From: Balaenoptera acutorostrata | Taxonomy: Eukaryota; Chordata; Mammalia; Artiodactyla; Balaenopteridae | DNA: 64,000 nt | NCBI RefSeq assembly: GCF_949987535.1 | Contig: NW_026645880.1 | Coordinates: 186,001 to 250,000, forward strand | Reading direction: 5' to 3' | Part shown: one piece after another, positions 62,772 through 64,000 of the stretch | How the letters are laid out: each line of letters starts with the position of its first letter | Position numbering within the stretch: position 1 is the stretch's first letter | Program-made: the position numbers and the translations under genes | Notes under the pieces: generated by a model | What the model was told of the DNA's origin: nothing | Database searches by the model: none | What the model saw: only the letters and a program-made list of their open reading frames with translations

Positions 62772-64000
62772 ACAATGCTACATGACACTGGTCATCACAG
62801 TTCTCCATGACCTTTGCCATCACAATGCTCTATATAGTTTTTCATGACAATTCTAAATGACCACTTTAATCAATTTGCTTGCTGACCATTTTCATCACAT
62901 TTCTCTATTGTCATTACAATTCCCCATAACCCCTTTCTTCACAATGCTCCATGATGCCTGTCATCACAATGCTCAATGGCTTTTGTTATCAAAATGCTCC
63001 AGGACCAGTTTCATCACAATACTCCATCCCCCTTGTCATCACGGTGCACAATGAAACCTCTCATTACAATGCTCCGTGACACTTGTCATCACAATGCTCC
63101 ATGGCCCTTGTCATCACAATGCTCCAGAATTCTTGTCATCACAATGTTCCATGACCGTGTCATCACAATGCTCCATAATTCTTGTCATCACAATGTTCCA
63201 TGACCGTGTCATCACAATGCTCCATGGCCCTTTTCATCACAATGCTCCAGATTGCTTGTCATCACAAAGTTCCATGACCGTATCATCACAATGCACCATG
63301 GCCTTTGTCATCACCATGCTCCAGAATTCTTGTCATCACAATGTTCCATGACCGTGTCATCACAATGCTCCATGGCCCTTGTCATCACAATGCTCCAGAA
63401 TTCTTGTCATCACAATTTTCCATGACCGTGTCATCACAATGCTCCATGGCCGTTGTCATCACAATTCTCCAGAATTCTTGTCATCACAATGTTCCATGAC
63501 CGTGTCATCACAATGCTCCATGGCCCTTGTCATCACAATGCTCCATAATTCTTGTCATCACAATGTTCCATGACCGTGTCATCACAATGCTCCATGGCCC
63601 TTGTCATCACAATGCTCCAGAATTCTTGTCATCACAATGTTCCATGACCGTGTCATCACAATGCTCCATGGCCCTTTTCATCACAATGCTCCAGATTGCT
63701 TGTCATCACAAAGTTCCATGACCGTGTCATCACAATGCACCATAGCCTTTGTCATCACCATGCTCCAGAATTCTTGTCATCACAATGCTCCATGGCCCTT
63801 GTCATCACAATGCTCCAGAATTCTTGTCATCACCATGTTCCATGACCGTGTCATCACAATGCTCCATGGCCCTTGTCATCACAATGCTCCAGAATTCTTG
63901 TCATCACAATGTTCCATTACCGTGTCATCACAATGCTCCATGGCCCTTCTCATCACAATGCTCCAGATTGCTTGTCATCACAAAGTTCCATGACCGTGTC
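62772..64000 (+). repeat. Block 55: G block, cut by the window end
   Basis: G header mark TTATCAAAATGC. The body repeats block 53 at +2,217 bp to about 63499. From about 63527 it repeats the block 54 body at +1,479 bp and runs off the window inside a trimer. Confidence 0.87.

Larger units (their letters stand above)
1..64000 (+). repeat. Nested higher-order satellite array filling the window
   Basis: Every part of the window resolves into direct 24-25 bp monomers with core TGTCATCACAATG, and none is inverted. Monomers form 74 bp trimers and 49 bp dimers. These sit in bodies behind 55 divergent ~310 bp headers, and groups of 2-6 header-plus-body blocks are themselves duplicated. No unique flank, gene, transposon, homopolymer tract or microsatellite interrupts it, so the true array is longer than the window. 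Large uninterrupted tandem arrays of this kind are typical of eukaryotic heterochromatin (centromeric, pericentromeric or subtelomeric). Which of these applies cannot be told from the sequence. I do not recognise the family name. Confidence 0.97.

Noticed and set aside
1..64000. CRISPR-like array of short direct repeats
   Set aside because: Repeats are contiguous, with no unique spacers of constant length, no leader and no cas genes. The few-base tails between cores are themselves repeated.
1..64000. Box C-like GTGATGA on the minus strand in every monomer (snoRNA cluster?)
   Set aside because: No matching box D (CTGA) at proper spacing, no terminal stems and no guide-like unique sequence between motifs.
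1..64000. Telomeric, rDNA or known centromere-box sequence
   Set aside because: No TTAGGG-type runs, no rRNA-like segment and no recognisable CENP-B box (TTCG...CGGGA pattern) in monomer or header.

Overview
The whole 64 kb window is one uninterrupted satellite/minisatellite array, with every repeat in the same orientation. I find no protein-coding gene, RNA gene, transposon or unique flanking sequence, and both ends of the window lie inside the array. The basic unit is a 24-25 bp monomer with core TGTCATCACAATG, then CTCCA or TTCCA, then a 5-base tail. By length there are roughly 2,600 monomers. The array is eukaryotic in character. The one consensus CpG per 74 bp (ACCGTG) recurrently appears as ACCATG or ACTGTG, the two products expected from deamination of methylated CpG. 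That suggests an animal, perhaps vertebrate, genome, but I do not recognise the satellite or the species.

The order is nested. Level 1 is the monomer. Level 2 is a 74 bp trimer (25 + 25 + 24, tails GAATT, TGACC, TGGCC) and a related 49 bp dimer (25 + 24, tails TGACC, TAATT). Level 3 is a block: one ~310 bp divergent 'header' followed by a body of trimers and dimers. I count 55 headers. The distance from one header to the next ranges from 442 to 2,462 bp, with a mean near 1.16 kb. Each header is built from about 12-13 older, diverged copies of the same monomer, including one fixed 18 bp short monomer and a CTATATAG palindrome. Level 4 is superunits of 2-6 blocks duplicated in tandem.

Layout: 1-13.5 kb holds old, heterogeneous blocks, including the only 'K' headers, a 3'-truncated header and two 5'-truncated headers. 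13.5-29 kb holds five copies of an A-B-(C) superunit of 2.3-3.6 kb. 29-38.8 kb holds C'-A-D superunits with a 4,674 bp period. 38.8-40.6 kb is a block with a mosaic header. 40.6-48.5 kb holds two copies of an E-B superunit (3,520 and 3,594 bp). 48.5-59 kb holds two near-identical copies of an F-G-H-I-H-I superunit (5,263 and 5,164 bp), and 59-64 kb holds related G/H blocks. Header families cluster by region, and length differences between related blocks are whole numbers of monomers. Both points fit repeated in-register unequal exchange or local amplification.

The many short plus-strand reading frames follow from repeat arithmetic: one TGA per 74 bp trimer and 74 = 2 mod 3. They are not annotated as genes. 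The observations most worth a second look are the 5 bp inverted repeat ATGAC...GTCAT kept while its spacer changes, the frame-preserving 123 bp (41-codon) modules, the mosaic and truncated headers that record exchange points, and the very recent 5.2 kb duplication.
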